Source of the DNA: Saccharicrinis sp963677655
GTDB lineage: Bacteria > Bacteroidota > Bacteroidia > Bacteroidales > Marinilabiliaceae
Length of the DNA: 64,000 bases
Reading direction: 5' to 3' (one strand)
Assembly: GCA_963677655.1 (NCBI GenBank)
Contig: OY782088.1
The first letter of the stretch is position 1. Every line of letters begins with the position of its first letter. The translations under genes were made by a program, and so were the position numbers. Shown here in pieces: positions 50,720 to 59,874 of this stretch. Below the pieces are notes generated by a model, which was not told where the DNA came from, searched no databases, and was given only the letters and a program-made list of their open reading frames with translations.

Positions 50720-53083
50720 ATGCGTGTTTGTATTGCCGAAAAACCTAGTGTAGCAGGAGAAATTGCGAAAGTTGTTGGTGCAACTTCAAGGAAAGATGGA
50801 TATTACGAAGGTAATAACTATCAGGTAACCTGGACTTTTGGGCATTTATGTACACTTAAAGAACCTCATGATTATTTACAGGAATGGAAACGTTGGAATT
50901 TGGGAACTTTACCTATAATACCTTCACAATTTGGAATTAAACTCATATCAAATAAAGGGGTTGAAAAGCAATTTGGTATTATTGAAAAATTGGTTCAATC
51001 AGCAACAGAAGTTATAAACTGCGGTGATGCTGGTCAGGAAGGAGAGGTTATTCAAAGATGGGTACTTCAAAAAGCAGGATGTAATGTGAAAATGAAGCGA
51101 CTTTGGATATCATCTCTTACAGAAGAGGCTATTCGTGAAGGATTTGAAAAGTTATATGATAATGAAAAGTTTAATCCATTATATGCTGCAGGAAGTTCAA
51201 GGGCAATAGGAGATTGGTTGTTGGGAATAAATGCAACGCGTTTATACACAATAAAATATAGTCAACCAGGAACAGTGTTGTCAATAGGACGAGTACAGAC
51301 CCCAACATTGGCGTTAATCGTTAATAGATATCTCGAAATTGAAAATTTTGTTCCAGAACCTTATTGGGAGCTAAAAACAGTATATAAAGATGTTACTTTT
51401 AATTCAACCAAAGGTAAATTTTCAAGTAAAGAAGAGGGGAGTACTGCGCTGGAAAAAGTTAAAGACAAACCATTTGAAATTACTGATTTTAGTAGAAAAC
51501 CAGGAAAAGAAGCTCCTCCGAGATTATTTGATTTAACATCTTTGCAGGTAGAGTGTAATAAGAAATTTGCTCTTTCTGCAGATGAAACGCTTAAAGGAAT
51601 ACAATCTTTATATGAAAAGAAGCTTACAACATATCCAAGGGTTGATACTACCTATTTAAGTAACGATTTATATCCTAAAATAGGGGGTATTCTTAAGGGG
51701 TTAAAGCAGTATCAAGATTTAGTAGATCCATTACTTCAATCTAAAATAAGAAAAAGTAAAAAGGTTTTTGATGATAAAAAAGTAACGGACCACCACGCGA
51801 TTATTCCTACCGGAGTGACTGCTCCAGAAAATTTGTCGAGAGATGAGAAGTTGATTTATGATACGGTAACAAGACGATTTATAGCTAATTTTTATCCGGA
51901 TTGTGAAATTTCTACTACTACAATTTTAGGAAAAGTTGAGGATGTAGATTTTAAAACGTCAGGAAAACAAGTGATTAAAGAAAATTGGAGAGTTGTATAT
52001 AAATCAATGGCAGGAAAAAAGGATACAGACGACAAGATTTTACCTGAATTTGTAAAAGGAGAATCTGGTCCACATGAACCTGATTTTCAAGAGAAGGAAA
52101 CTCAACCTCCGAAGTATTATACTGAAGCAACTTTGCTAAGGGCTATGGAAACCGCAGGAAAGCAGGTTGATGATGAAGAGTTAAGGGAGTTGATGAAGGA
52201 AAATGGTATTGGACGTCCTTCAACCAGAGCAAATATTATAGAAACTTTATTTAAAAGAAAATATATTTATAAGGTCCGTAAAAATGTATTGCCAACTGAT
52301 ATGGGAATTAAATTAATGGAGTTTATATCAAATGATTTGTTAAAATCGGCAGAGCTTACAGGTCTATGGGAAAAAAAGCTTCGACAAATTGAAACTGGCG
52401 AATATGATGCAAAAGACTTTATGGCAGAATTGAAGCAAATGGTTTCAGATATTGTTTTCCAGGTGAAAAATGATTATTCAAAAGGTAAAATAGTAATAGA
52501 AGAAGAGCAGAAGGAGGAACCAAAAACTAAAGCTAAACCCAAAGCCAAAAAAACTGTTGAATTAAAGTGTCCAAGATGTGGTAATGGTACTATGATTAAA
52601 GGTAATAGTGCCTGGGGATGTTCAGAATATGCATCAGGTTGTAAAACCATCATACCTTTTGAGTTTTTAGAAAAAAAATTAACAGATAAACAGGTTGAAA
52701 CTTTAATTGTTAAAAGTAAAACATCTGTTATCAAGGGATTTTTATTAAATGGAAATAAGGTAAATGGTGTTATTACCTTTGATGATAATTTTGAATTAAG
52801 GTTAGAAGAGGAGGAGCAGAAACCATTAACATGTCCCAAGTGTAAAACAGGTCATATACTGAAGGGGAAGTCTGCCTGGGGCTGTTCAAATTATAACAAT
52901 GGTTGCAAAGTAATTATTCCTTTCGAGTTCTTAAAAAAGCAACTCACAGATAATCATATGGAAGCTTTGGTGTTAAAAGGAAAAACTAAAAAGATGAAAG
53001 GATTTAGTTTGAGTGAAGATAAATCTAATGTTTCCGGTTATATTGATTGGGATGAAAATTACAATTTAAGATTTAACGAATAA
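50720..53083 (+). CDS. topB: DNA topoisomerase III (type IA)
   Basis: A 787-residue type IA topoisomerase that decatenates and relaxes negatively supercoiled DNA. The N-terminal Toprim domain has the acidic IAEKPSVAGEIAKVVG and NCGDAGQEGEVIQRW motifs. The active-site Tyr lies in KKLTTYPRVDTTYLS. The central RPSTRANIIETLFKRKYI matches the family. The C-terminus carries two copies of a zinc-type module with CP-C--G--KG-SAWGCS---GCK-IIPFEFL (about residues 614-690 and 703-785). The duplication is clear at the residue level. The dnaX gene follows after 79 bp. Confidence 0.95.
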   Translation: MRVCIAEKPSVAGEIAKVVGATSRKDGYYEGNNYQVTWTFGHLCTLKEPHDYLQEWKRWNLGTLPIIPSQFGIKLISNKGVEKQFGIIEKLVQSATEVINCGDAGQEGEVIQRWVLQKAGCNVKMKRLWISSLTEEAIREGFEKLYDNEKFNPLYAAGSSRAIGDWLLGINATRLYTIKYSQPGTVLSIGRVQTPTLALIVNRYLEIENFVPEPYWELKTVYKDVTFNSTKGKFSSKEEGSTALEKVKDKPFEITDFSRKPGKEAPPRLFDLTSLQVECNKKFALSADETLKGIQSLYEKKLTTYPRVDTTYLSNDLYPKIGGILKGLKQYQDLVDPLLQSKIRKSKKVFDDKKVTDHHAIIPTGVTAPENLSRDEKLIYDTVTRRFIANFYPDCEISTTTILGKVEDVDFKTSGKQVIKENWRVVYKSMAGKKDTDDKILPEFVKGESGPHEPDFQEKETQPPKYYTEATLLRAMETAGKQVDDEELRELMKENGIGRPSTRANIIETLFKRKYIYKVRKNVLPTDMGIKLMEFISNDLLKSAELTGLWEKKLRQIETGEYDAKDFMAELKQMVSDIVFQVKNDYSKGKIVIEEEQKEEPKTKAKPKAKKTVELKCPRCGNGTMIKGNSAWGCSEYASGCKTIIPFEFLEKKLTDKQVETLIVKSKTSVIKGFLLNGNKVNGVITFDDNFELRLEEEEQKPLTCPKCKTGHILKGKSAWGCSNYNNGCKVIIPFEFLKKQLTDNHMEALVLKGKTKKMKGFSLSEDKSNVSGYIDWDENYNLRFNE

Positions 53084-53134
53084 ATGAGATTCTAATATCT
53101 CTAACCTAAATTTCCTTTGCCCATTATAAAATTT

Positions 53135-53142
53135 TATATTTG
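53135..53142 (+). promoter_or_regulatory. -7 element upstream of dnaX
   Basis: TATATTTG matches TAnnTTTG exactly, 20 bp before the dnaX ATG. No -33 element at standard spacing. Confidence 0.45.
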
Positions 53143-53162
53143 CGTTCATCAAAAAAATATAC

Positions 53163-54269
53163 ATGAATTATATTGTATCAGCCAGAAAGTATCGTCCTTC
53201 AACGTTTGTTTCAGTCGTTGGACAACAGAATATTACAACGACATTAAAAAATGCAATTAAGGGAAGTCAGTTAGCGCATGCATACTTGTTTTGCGGACCA
53301 AGAGGAGTAGGTAAAACAACTTGTGCTCGTATTTTTGCAAAAACAATAAACTGTTCTAACATTACAGATGATTTTGAAGCATGTAATGAATGCGAATCAT
53401 GTAAGTCTTTTAATGAAAACAGGTCATACAATATTCATGAATTAGATGGAGCCTCTAATAACTCGGTTGAAGATATTAGAAGTTTGATCGATAAAGTACG
53501 TGTTCCTCCTCAAATAGGTAGTTATAGTGTATATATAATTGACGAGGTTCACATGTTATCTCAAGCAGCTTTTAATGCATTTCTAAAAACCTTAGAAGAG
53601 CCACCAAAGCATGCCATCTTTATATTAGCAACTACAGAAAAACATAAAATATTACCAACTATTCTATCTCGTTGTCAGATTTATGATTTTAACAGGATAA
53701 CGATAGAAGATGCAGTTGGGCATTTACAATATGTAGCACAAAGTGAAAGTATCTCTGTTGAAGAAGAGGGATTGACAGTTATTGCTCAAAAGGCTGATGG
53801 AGCAATGCGAGATGCTTTATCTATTTTTGATCAGATTGTAGCTTTTTCAGGTAAGAGTATTACCTATCAACAGGTTATTGATAATCTAAATGTTTTAGAT
53901 TATGATTTTTATTTTAAATTAGTAGATGCATTTTTAGCAGAAGATGTTACGCAGACTTTGTTAATTTTTGATGAAATATTAAAAAGAGGTTTTGATGCCC
54001 ATCATTTTATTTCAGGATTAAGTTCTCATTTAAGAGATTTGTTAGTTTGTAAAGATCCGGCAACAGTTCAATTACTTGATGTTGGGGCTAAGATAAAAGA
54101 AAAATATGCTTCACAGGCTCAGAGTAGTACAGTTAATTTTTTAATGGATGCATTAGAAATTACAAATACTTGTGATTTGCAATACAGAGTTGCAAAGAAT
54201 AAGAGACTGCATGTTGAGTTTGCTTTATTGAAAGTTGCAAGGGTACTGGAAGAACAAAGAAAAAAGTAA
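53163..54269 (+). CDS. dnaX: DNA polymerase III subunit gamma (DnaX, 0-frame product)
   Basis: The gamma form of the clamp-loader ATPase, 368 residues. It has the AAA+ Walker A GPRGVGKTTCARIF near residue 44, a zinc-type Cys set (NCSN--EACNECESC), Walker B IIDEVHML, the sensor-1 and SRC region (TILSRCQIYDF) and domain III. The frame ends at TAA (54267-54269) straight after the slippery heptamer A AAA AAG. The rest of a normal Bacteroidota DnaX continues in the -1 frame. The product ending here would be a gamma-like protein without the tau region. Confidence 0.93.
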   Translation: MNYIVSARKYRPSTFVSVVGQQNITTTLKNAIKGSQLAHAYLFCGPRGVGKTTCARIFAKTINCSNITDDFEACNECESCKSFNENRSYNIHELDGASNNSVEDIRSLIDKVRVPPQIGSYSVYIIDEVHMLSQAAFNAFLKTLEEPPKHAIFILATTEKHKILPTILSRCQIYDFNRITIEDAVGHLQYVAQSESISVEEEGLTVIAQKADGAMRDALSIFDQIVAFSGKSITYQQVIDNLNVLDYDFYFKLVDAFLAEDVTQTLLIFDEILKRGFDAHHFISGLSSHLRDLLVCKDPATVQLLDVGAKIKEKYASQAQSSTVNFLMDALEITNTCDLQYRVAKNKRLHVEFALLKVARVLEEQRKK

Positions 54270-54334
54270 AGAAAAAGGCTGAGCAGGGAAACGGTTCCGG
54301 TAAGAATGTGGGGAAAGCATCAACCGGTGCTCAG
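54260..54334 (+). promoter_or_regulatory. Putative -1 frameshift signal in dnaX
   Basis: The heptamer A AAA AAG (54260-54266) sits in the X XXY YYZ register of the 0 frame, directly before the UAA. Twelve bases downstream CTGAGCA (54279-54285) can pair with TGCTCAG (54328-54334), and CCGGT (54297-54301) with ACCGG (54323-54327), which gives a nested stem. A GGAA/TTCC hairpin lies within. This matches the layout of a programmed -1 ribosomal frameshift site, as in E. coli dnaX. Confidence 0.65.
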
Positions 54335-54907
54335 TCTGGGAGTAATAAAAATACTACCAAATCCGTTAGCAAAATAAAACCATACCAAGGAGGAGTAAAA
54401 ACTGAACCCAAAAATCCTCTGAAAACTATATCATTAAAAGCTGCTTTATCAGGGAATTCTGATTTGATAAATTCAAATAAAGATAAGGTAGAAGAAAAAA
54501 ATGAAGAGGAAGAGGTTTATGTCGATTTAACATGGAATGAACCTTTGAATCAAGAAAAAGTTAAGGAAGCATGGTTTGCATACATGAATCGCATCAGACA
54601 AACAAATTCGCGTTTGGTAAGTATTATGACAAATCATGTACCTGAGTTAAAAAATGATACAATATTGCATATTAACTTAAAGAATGTAACTCAGGAAAAA
54701 GAACTTAATGAAGAAAAAAGTAAGTTATATGGATTTTTGAGAAATATGCTTAAAAATGCCCAGATCACCATTGAAACAGAAGTTAAAATAGGTGATGTTG
54801 GAGTAAAGAAAGCATTTACAGCTGCAGAAAGAGCGAAGCTTATGGCTGAAAAAAATCCATCATTGTTACTGTTGACAAAGAATTTTGATTTAGATGTAGA
54901 AATATAA
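54266..54907 (+). CDS. dnaX: DnaX tau-specific C-terminal region (-1 frame)
   Basis: This is the continuation of dnaX in the -1 frame. From codon GTA at 54266 the frame is open for 213 codons, starting VKKKAEQGNGSGKNVGKAST. A basic/Gly-Ser linker is followed by an acidic stretch and the tau domain V-like region, ending KLMAEKNPSLLLLTKNFDLD, a typical C-terminus of Bacteroidota DnaX. There is no sensible independent start: the first candidates, a GTG at 54308 and others, lie in the linker. It is best read as fused to the ATPase part by frameshifting, giving a tau of about 581 residues that would bind DNA polymerase alpha and the helicase. A sequencing error or decay is the alternative. Confidence 0.75.
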   Translation, partial: VKKKAEQGNGSGKNVGKASTGAQSGSNKNTTKSVSKIKPYQGGVKTEPKNPLKTISLKAALSGNSDLINSNKDKVEEKNEEEEVYVDLTWNEPLNQEKVKEAWFAYMNRIRQTNSRLVSIMTNHVPELKNDTILHINLKNVTQEKELNEEKSKLYGFLRNMLKNAQITIETEVKIGDVGVKKAFTAAERAKLMAEKNPSLLLLTKNFDLDVEI

Positions 54908-54988
54908 AATATATAAACAAATTGAAATTCAGTTTGTTAAATGATAGTTTGATTAAAATATAAAAATACATAACCATTTAATAAAAAG

Positions 54989-55016
54989 GGATTTAGTTTA
55001 TGATAAATCTAAATCC
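54989..55016 (+). promoter_or_regulatory. Leader hairpin upstream of icd
   Basis: Stem GGATTTAG/CTAAATCC, extended inward by TTTAT/ATAAA with one bulge, ends 17 bp before the icd ATG. The T run after it is weak. It could end dnaX transcripts or structure the icd leader. Confidence 0.4.
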
Positions 55017-55033
55017 AATAACACTTTTTGATT

Positions 55034-57259
55034 ATGACAAAAACATCAAAAATTATTTACACTAAAACCGATGAAGCACCGGCTTTAGCTACCTATTCTT
55101 TTTTACCAATCATTAAGTCTTTTACTGAAGCTGTAGATGTGGATGTAGAACTAAAAGATATTTCTTTAGTAGGAAGGATTATTGCTAATTTCCCGGATAA
55201 CCTTACTGAAGAACAAAAGCAAGCTGATGCATTAGCTCAATTGGGCGAGTTAGCAAAGAAACCTGAGGCAAATATTATAAAATTACCAAACATTAGTGCT
55301 TCAATTCCTCAGTTAATTGCTGCTATTGCCGAACTTAAAGAACATGGTTATGATGTTCCGGAATATCCTACGGAACCAAAAACTAAAGAAGAAGAAGAAA
55401 TAAAAGCAAGATATTCAAAAGTATTAGGTAGTGCTGTTAATCCTGTACTTAGAGAAGGTAACTCTGACAGACGTGTTGCCGATGCTGTAAAAGAATATGC
55501 TAAGAATAATCCTCATTCCATGGGAGCATGGTCAAAAGATTCTAAATCACATGTTGCTCATATGGAAGATGGTGATTTTTATTCAAGTGAAAAATCATAT
55601 GTTTCACCAGGAGAGGATGTTGTAAAAATTGAACTTTACCAGGAGGATGGTAGTGTTACTGTTTTAAAAGAAAAGACTCCTTTATTAAAAGGTGAAGTAA
55701 TTGATGGATCAGTAATGCGTAAAAAAGCTTTATGTGCATTTTACGAAAAAGAAATCAAAGCGGCTAAAGAAGAAGATGTTTTACTATCTCTTCATTTGAA
55801 AGCTACTATGATGAAAGTTTCTGACCCGGTTATGTTTGGACATGCAGTAACAGTATATTATAAAGAAGTATTCGAAAAATATGCTTCAGAATTTGCTGAA
55901 TTAGGAGTAAATCCAAGTAATGGTTTGGGTGATGTTTATGCTAAAATAGCTTCTTTACCTGCAGATAAAAAGCAAGAAATTGAAGATGCAATTCTTGCTG
56001 TATATAAAACACATCCAGAATTGGCTATGGTTAATTCAGATAAAGGAATTACCAATCTTCATGTACCAAGTGATATTATTATTGATGCTTCGATGCCTGC
56101 AGCATTAAGAACTTCAGGACAGATGTGGGGACCTGATGGTAATTTGAAAGATACAAAAGCAATGATTCCAGATAGATGTTATGCAGGTATATATCAGGAG
56201 GTTATTTCTTTCTGTAAGGAAAATGGAGCTTTTGATGTTACAACAATGGGTAACGTATCTAATGTTGGTTTGATGGCACAGAAGGCTGAAGAATATGGTT
56301 CTCATGACAAAACATTTATAATTCCTGCTTCAGGTTCAGTAAAAGTGACAACATCAAACGGATCAGTAGCGTTTGAACATGATGTTGAAGAAGGAGATAT
56401 CTGGAGAATGTGTCAAACTAAGGATTTACCAATTAAAGATTGGGTAAAATTAGCTGTAAACAGAGCAACCGCAACAGGAAATCCTGCAATTTTCTGGTTA
56501 GATTCAAATCGAGCTCATGACAATAATGTAATCAATAAAGTTAAGGAGTATTTAAAAGAGCATGATTTAACAGGATTAGAAGTTGAAATAATGAGTCCTG
56601 TTGATGCAATGAAATATACTCTAAAACGCGTTAAAGAAGGTAAGGATACCATTTCTGTAACAGGTAATGTTCTTAGGGATTATCTTACTGACTTATTCCC
56701 AATTTTAGAATTAGGAACAAGTGCCAAGATGTTATCTATTGTTCCGTTATTAGCAGGAGGAGGATTGTATGAAACTGGGGCAGGTGGTTCTGCACCAAAA
56801 CATGTTCAGCAATTCTTGTCAGAAAATCACCTTCGTTGGGATTCTCTTGGAGAATTTTTAGCATTAGCAGTTTCTTTAGAGGATATAGGAACAAAATCAG
56901 AAAATAAAAAAGCTATTATTCTGGCAAATGCTTTAAATAAAGCGAATAGTGAGTTTTTGAAAAATGATAAATCACCATCTCGTAAAGTTAATGAAATGGA
57001 TAACAGAGGAAGTCATTTTTATTTGACTCTTTATTGGGCTGAAGCTATGGCAGAGCAAAATGAGGATGTTGAATTAAAAGATAGATTCTCAAAATTAGCC
57101 AAGTCATTAAAAGAAAATGAAAATGAGATTTTAGATGATTTGATTAAATGTCAAGGAGTGGAAGTTAATATTGGAGGATATTTTCAACCAGATGAATTAT
57201 TAGCTTCAAAAGCTATGAGACCAAGTGAATCCTTTAACAAAGCAATTGAATCACTATAA
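55034..57259 (+). CDS. icd: Isocitrate dehydrogenase (NADP+), monomeric type
   Basis: The large monomeric isocitrate dehydrogenase, 741 residues, converts isocitrate to 2-oxoglutarate with NADP+. Family motifs seen are LVGRIIANFPDNL, LREGNSDRRVADAVK, MVNSDKGITNLHVPSDIIID, FWLDSNRAHD and GGLYETGAGGSAPKHVQQF. The length is normal. The ATG at 55034 is preferred over the upstream TTG at 55028. It is separated from dnaX by 126 bp and ends in a good terminator. Confidence 0.97.
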   Translation: MTKTSKIIYTKTDEAPALATYSFLPIIKSFTEAVDVDVELKDISLVGRIIANFPDNLTEEQKQADALAQLGELAKKPEANIIKLPNISASIPQLIAAIAELKEHGYDVPEYPTEPKTKEEEEIKARYSKVLGSAVNPVLREGNSDRRVADAVKEYAKNNPHSMGAWSKDSKSHVAHMEDGDFYSSEKSYVSPGEDVVKIELYQEDGSVTVLKEKTPLLKGEVIDGSVMRKKALCAFYEKEIKAAKEEDVLLSLHLKATMMKVSDPVMFGHAVTVYYKEVFEKYASEFAELGVNPSNGLGDVYAKIASLPADKKQEIEDAILAVYKTHPELAMVNSDKGITNLHVPSDIIIDASMPAALRTSGQMWGPDGNLKDTKAMIPDRCYAGIYQEVISFCKENGAFDVTTMGNVSNVGLMAQKAEEYGSHDKTFIIPASGSVKVTTSNGSVAFEHDVEEGDIWRMCQTKDLPIKDWVKLAVNRATATGNPAIFWLDSNRAHDNNVINKVKEYLKEHDLTGLEVEIMSPVDAMKYTLKRVKEGKDTISVTGNVLRDYLTDLFPILELGTSAKMLSIVPLLAGGGLYETGAGGSAPKHVQQFLSENHLRWDSLGEFLALAVSLEDIGTKSENKKAIILANALNKANSEFLKNDKSPSRKVNEMDNRGSHFYLTLYWAEAMAEQNEDVELKDRFSKLAKSLKENENEILDDLIKCQGVEVNIGGYFQPDELLASKAMRPSESFNKAIESL

Positions 57260-57740
57260 TAGCTAGATTTATAATATAGATATAGAGCCGGATTTATTGA
57301 GATCCGGCTTTTTTTTTGATTATATAACAAGATTATGGGGGTGTCTTTTAAAAAGTTGAATTTTTAAAAGCAGTTTTCTTTTTGTTAGAAATGTTTTCTT
57401 AAAAATTAGGACGTTTTAACGCTAAATTGTTTTAATTACTCAATTATTTGCATTTACTTTGTACTCTCAAACTTCAAAAGCTTTGGCAAGCGCGTCATTA
57501 TTTATTTTCGTAAAATTGTATGTCTTTCCAATTTGTAAAAATTGTATTAGCATTGTGATTAATACAAGTTGACTAATTGTATGAATTGGAATTTGAAATA
57601 ATTAATGATATGTCCTTATTTCTTTTAATTGTTAAGAATTTTTGTGTTTAAATCAATTTTAAAATGATGAAACGCATTTTTATGAGAGAGATTAGGTAAT
57701 AATTTAGCATTTTAATTTATAATAAAAATACTTACTAGAT
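57260..57740. other. 481-bp gene-free region
   Basis: Between icd and pta. Its first 60 bp hold the icd terminator. The rest is AT-rich with short direct repeats but no convincing gene or RNA. A -7-like TAATTTAG occurs at about 57700, one base off consensus. Confidence 0.4.
57285..57317 (+). terminator. Rho-independent terminator after icd
   Basis: Stem AGCCGGAT/ATCCGGCT with an 8-nt loop and nine T, 27 bp after the stop. Confidence 0.88.
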
Positions 57741-58745
57741 ATGGAATTTATTAATAAGCTTAAGGCCAAAGCTAAAGAAAACAAAAAAAGAATTGTTCTT
57801 CCAGAAGGTTTAGAAGAAAGAACACTTCAGGCTGCAGATATTATTGTAAGCGAAGAATTTGCTGATGTAATATTGATTGGTAATCCTGCTAAAGTTGCTG
57901 AAGAGGCAAGTCGTTTAGGATTAAAAAATTTGGATAAAGCAACAATTGTTGATCCAGAGAATCACGAAAAGAAAGAAGAATACATTGATTTATTGGTCGA
58001 GCTTAGAAAAAAGAAAGGTTTAACTAAAGAGCAAGCAGAAAAACTTGTAGTTCAACCTTTATACCTATCTACATTAATGATTAAAAATGGTGATGCAGAT
58101 GGAGAAGTTGCCGGAGCAGAAAATGCAACAGGAGATGTACTTCGTCCAGCATTCCAGGTTGTAAAAACATTACCAGGTATTAGTGTTGTATCAGGTGCAT
58201 TTATCATGATTTTTCCAAATGATGAATTTGGTGATAACGGAATGATGGTATTTGCAGATTGTGCAGTACATCCAAATCCAACAGCAAGTGAATTAGCAGA
58301 AATTGCTGTAACAACAGGAAAAACAGCGAAAGCAATTGCAGGACTTGATCCTCGTGTTGCAATGTTAAGTTTCTCGACTAAAGGAAGTGCAAAACACGAA
58401 ATGGTTGATAAAGTTGTTGAAGCAACAAAATTGGCTAAAGAAATGGATCCTGAATTAAAAATTGATGGAGAACTTCAGGCTGATGCTGCTATTGTTGAAG
58501 CAGTTGGTTCAAAAAAAGCACCAGGTAGTGAAATTGCCGGTAAAGCAAACATTCTTGTATTCCCAACTCTGGAAGTAGGAAACATTGCATATAAGTTAGT
58601 TCAAAGAATGGGAAAAGCAGAAGCAATAGGTCCTGTACTACAAGGTATGGCCGCACCTATTAATGATTTATCAAGAGGGTGTTCAGTAAGTGATATCGTT
58701 AATTTAGTAGCAATAACAGCTAATCAAGCTGCAGGTAATATGTAA
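57741..58745 (+). CDS. pta: Phosphate acetyltransferase
   Basis: Pta interconverts acetyl-CoA and acetyl phosphate. The 334-residue short form lacks the N-terminal DRTGG/P-loop regulatory region of E. coli Pta, as in many anaerobes. Characteristic parts are RIVLPEGLEERTLQAADI, the GEVAGAENATGDVLRPAFQV stretch, FSTKGSAKHEMVDKV and IDGELQADAAIV. It heads the acyl-phosphate cluster, followed by a 3-hydroxyacyl-CoA dehydrogenase gene and ackA, and has its own terminator. Confidence 0.96.
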   Translation: MEFINKLKAKAKENKKRIVLPEGLEERTLQAADIIVSEEFADVILIGNPAKVAEEASRLGLKNLDKATIVDPENHEKKEEYIDLLVELRKKKGLTKEQAEKLVVQPLYLSTLMIKNGDADGEVAGAENATGDVLRPAFQVVKTLPGISVVSGAFIMIFPNDEFGDNGMMVFADCAVHPNPTASELAEIAVTTGKTAKAIAGLDPRVAMLSFSTKGSAKHEMVDKVVEATKLAKEMDPELKIDGELQADAAIVEAVGSKKAPGSEIAGKANILVFPTLEVGNIAYKLVQRMGKAEAIGPVLQGMAAPINDLSRGCSVSDIVNLVAITANQAAGNM

Positions 58746-58770
58746 TCCTTTCACTAGAAAGGATTTTTTT
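58744..58770 (+). terminator. Terminator after pta
   Basis: Stem AATCCTTTC/GAAAGGATT with a 4-nt loop and TTTTTTT tail, overlapping the stop codon by two bases. Confidence 0.8.
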
Positions 58771-58856
58771 ATGACTTAATTTTAAGTGGTTAGCAATTTT
58801 GTTCTAACTTAATTAAGTTATGATTTAAGTATATAATAAGTAAATACTATAAATAA

Positions 58857-59813
58857 ATGGCTGAAATTTTAGTAGAACCTATAGAAGGTTATGCACTAGG
58901 TAAAAAGAAAAAGAAAGGTACTACTTTATTTTCTAAAGTAGGAGTTGTAGGCTGTGGAAAAGAAGGGCAAAGTATAGCTCGTATTGCGAGCTGGCATGGT
59001 ATTGAAGTGGTTTTTCTTGAGCTTACTGAAGAAAAAATAGAAAGCGCAATTGCTAATATTAGTAAAGAGCTTGATAATAGAATTGAAAACTGGGGTTTAA
59101 CACCTAGTGAAAAGAAAGCTATAATGAGTCGCATCAAGGGAACAATGGATTATAAAGACCTTGCTGAATGTGATTTTGTTATAGAAGCAATTCGTTCTGA
59201 TGACAAAGGAGCAAGAAGTATTGATGCTCGTAAAGAAGTATTTAAAAAGATTGAAGAGATTGTTCGTGAAGATACAATTATTGCAACAAACTCAACAACA
59301 ATCATTATTACTGAGTTAGCTTCAGAAATGAAAAAACCTGAAAGATGTATTAGTTTACACTTTTTTGTGACTTCACCAGAAGCTAGAATTATAGAAGTAG
59401 TTAAAGGTTTATATACTTCAGAAGAAGTTTATAACAAAGTATGTACGTTTGTTAAATTAATTAACAGGGATGTTATTCCTGTAGAGGAATCTGCCGGACT
59501 AGTAAGCGTACGTTTATATGTTACTTTATTAAACGAAGCTTGTCAAATTCTTATGGAAGGTATTGCTTCTATGAGTGATATTGATAAAACAATGAATGTA
59601 GGTTTAGGAATGAGATTCGGACCTTTTAGAACTGCAGACATTATTGGTTTAAGCAAAATTACTAAATGGATGGATAATTTATATGAAGAGTTTGGTAACT
59701 CTAAATATAAGCCATCTCCACTAATTAAGAGATTAGTTAGAGCTAAACATTTAGGAGTAGTTTCAGGAGAAGGATTCTACAAATACGATGAAAACGGAAA
59801 AGTAATTTCCTAA
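58857..59813 (+). CDS. 3-hydroxyacyl-CoA dehydrogenase family protein
   Basis: A 318-residue protein of the 3-hydroxybutyryl-CoA dehydrogenase type. The Rossmann domain starts with VGVVGCGKEGQSIARIASWH, which reads GCGKEGQ where GxGxMGxG is usual. The catalytic region TNSTTIIIT and the His near 168 (ISLHFFVTSPEARIIEVVKG) are present, but the usual HFFNPVP is HFFVTSP. The C-terminal domain (GLVSVRLYVTLLNEACQIL, GLGMRFGPFRTADIIGL) is normal. A basic N-terminal tail (KKKKKG) precedes it. It lies between pta and ackA, suggesting reduction or oxidation of a 3-hydroxyacyl-CoA linked to acetate or butyrate formation. Confidence 0.88.
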   Translation: MAEILVEPIEGYALGKKKKKGTTLFSKVGVVGCGKEGQSIARIASWHGIEVVFLELTEEKIESAIANISKELDNRIENWGLTPSEKKAIMSRIKGTMDYKDLAECDFVIEAIRSDDKGARSIDARKEVFKKIEEIVREDTIIATNSTTIIITELASEMKKPERCISLHFFVTSPEARIIEVVKGLYTSEEVYNKVCTFVKLINRDVIPVEESAGLVSVRLYVTLLNEACQILMEGIASMSDIDKTMNVGLGMRFGPFRTADIIGLSKITKWMDNLYEEFGNSKYKPSPLIKRLVRAKHLGVVSGEGFYKYDENGKVIS

Positions 59814-59874
59814 TCGAATGTAGTTATTAAATCCTGTTATAATTATCAATTAAGAAAAGATTAAATCAATAAAA

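Noticed and set aside
54308..54907. Separate gene starting with GTG downstream of dnaX
   Set aside because: The frame is open back to the slippery site and its product is the DnaX tau C-terminus, so it is a continuation and not an independent gene.
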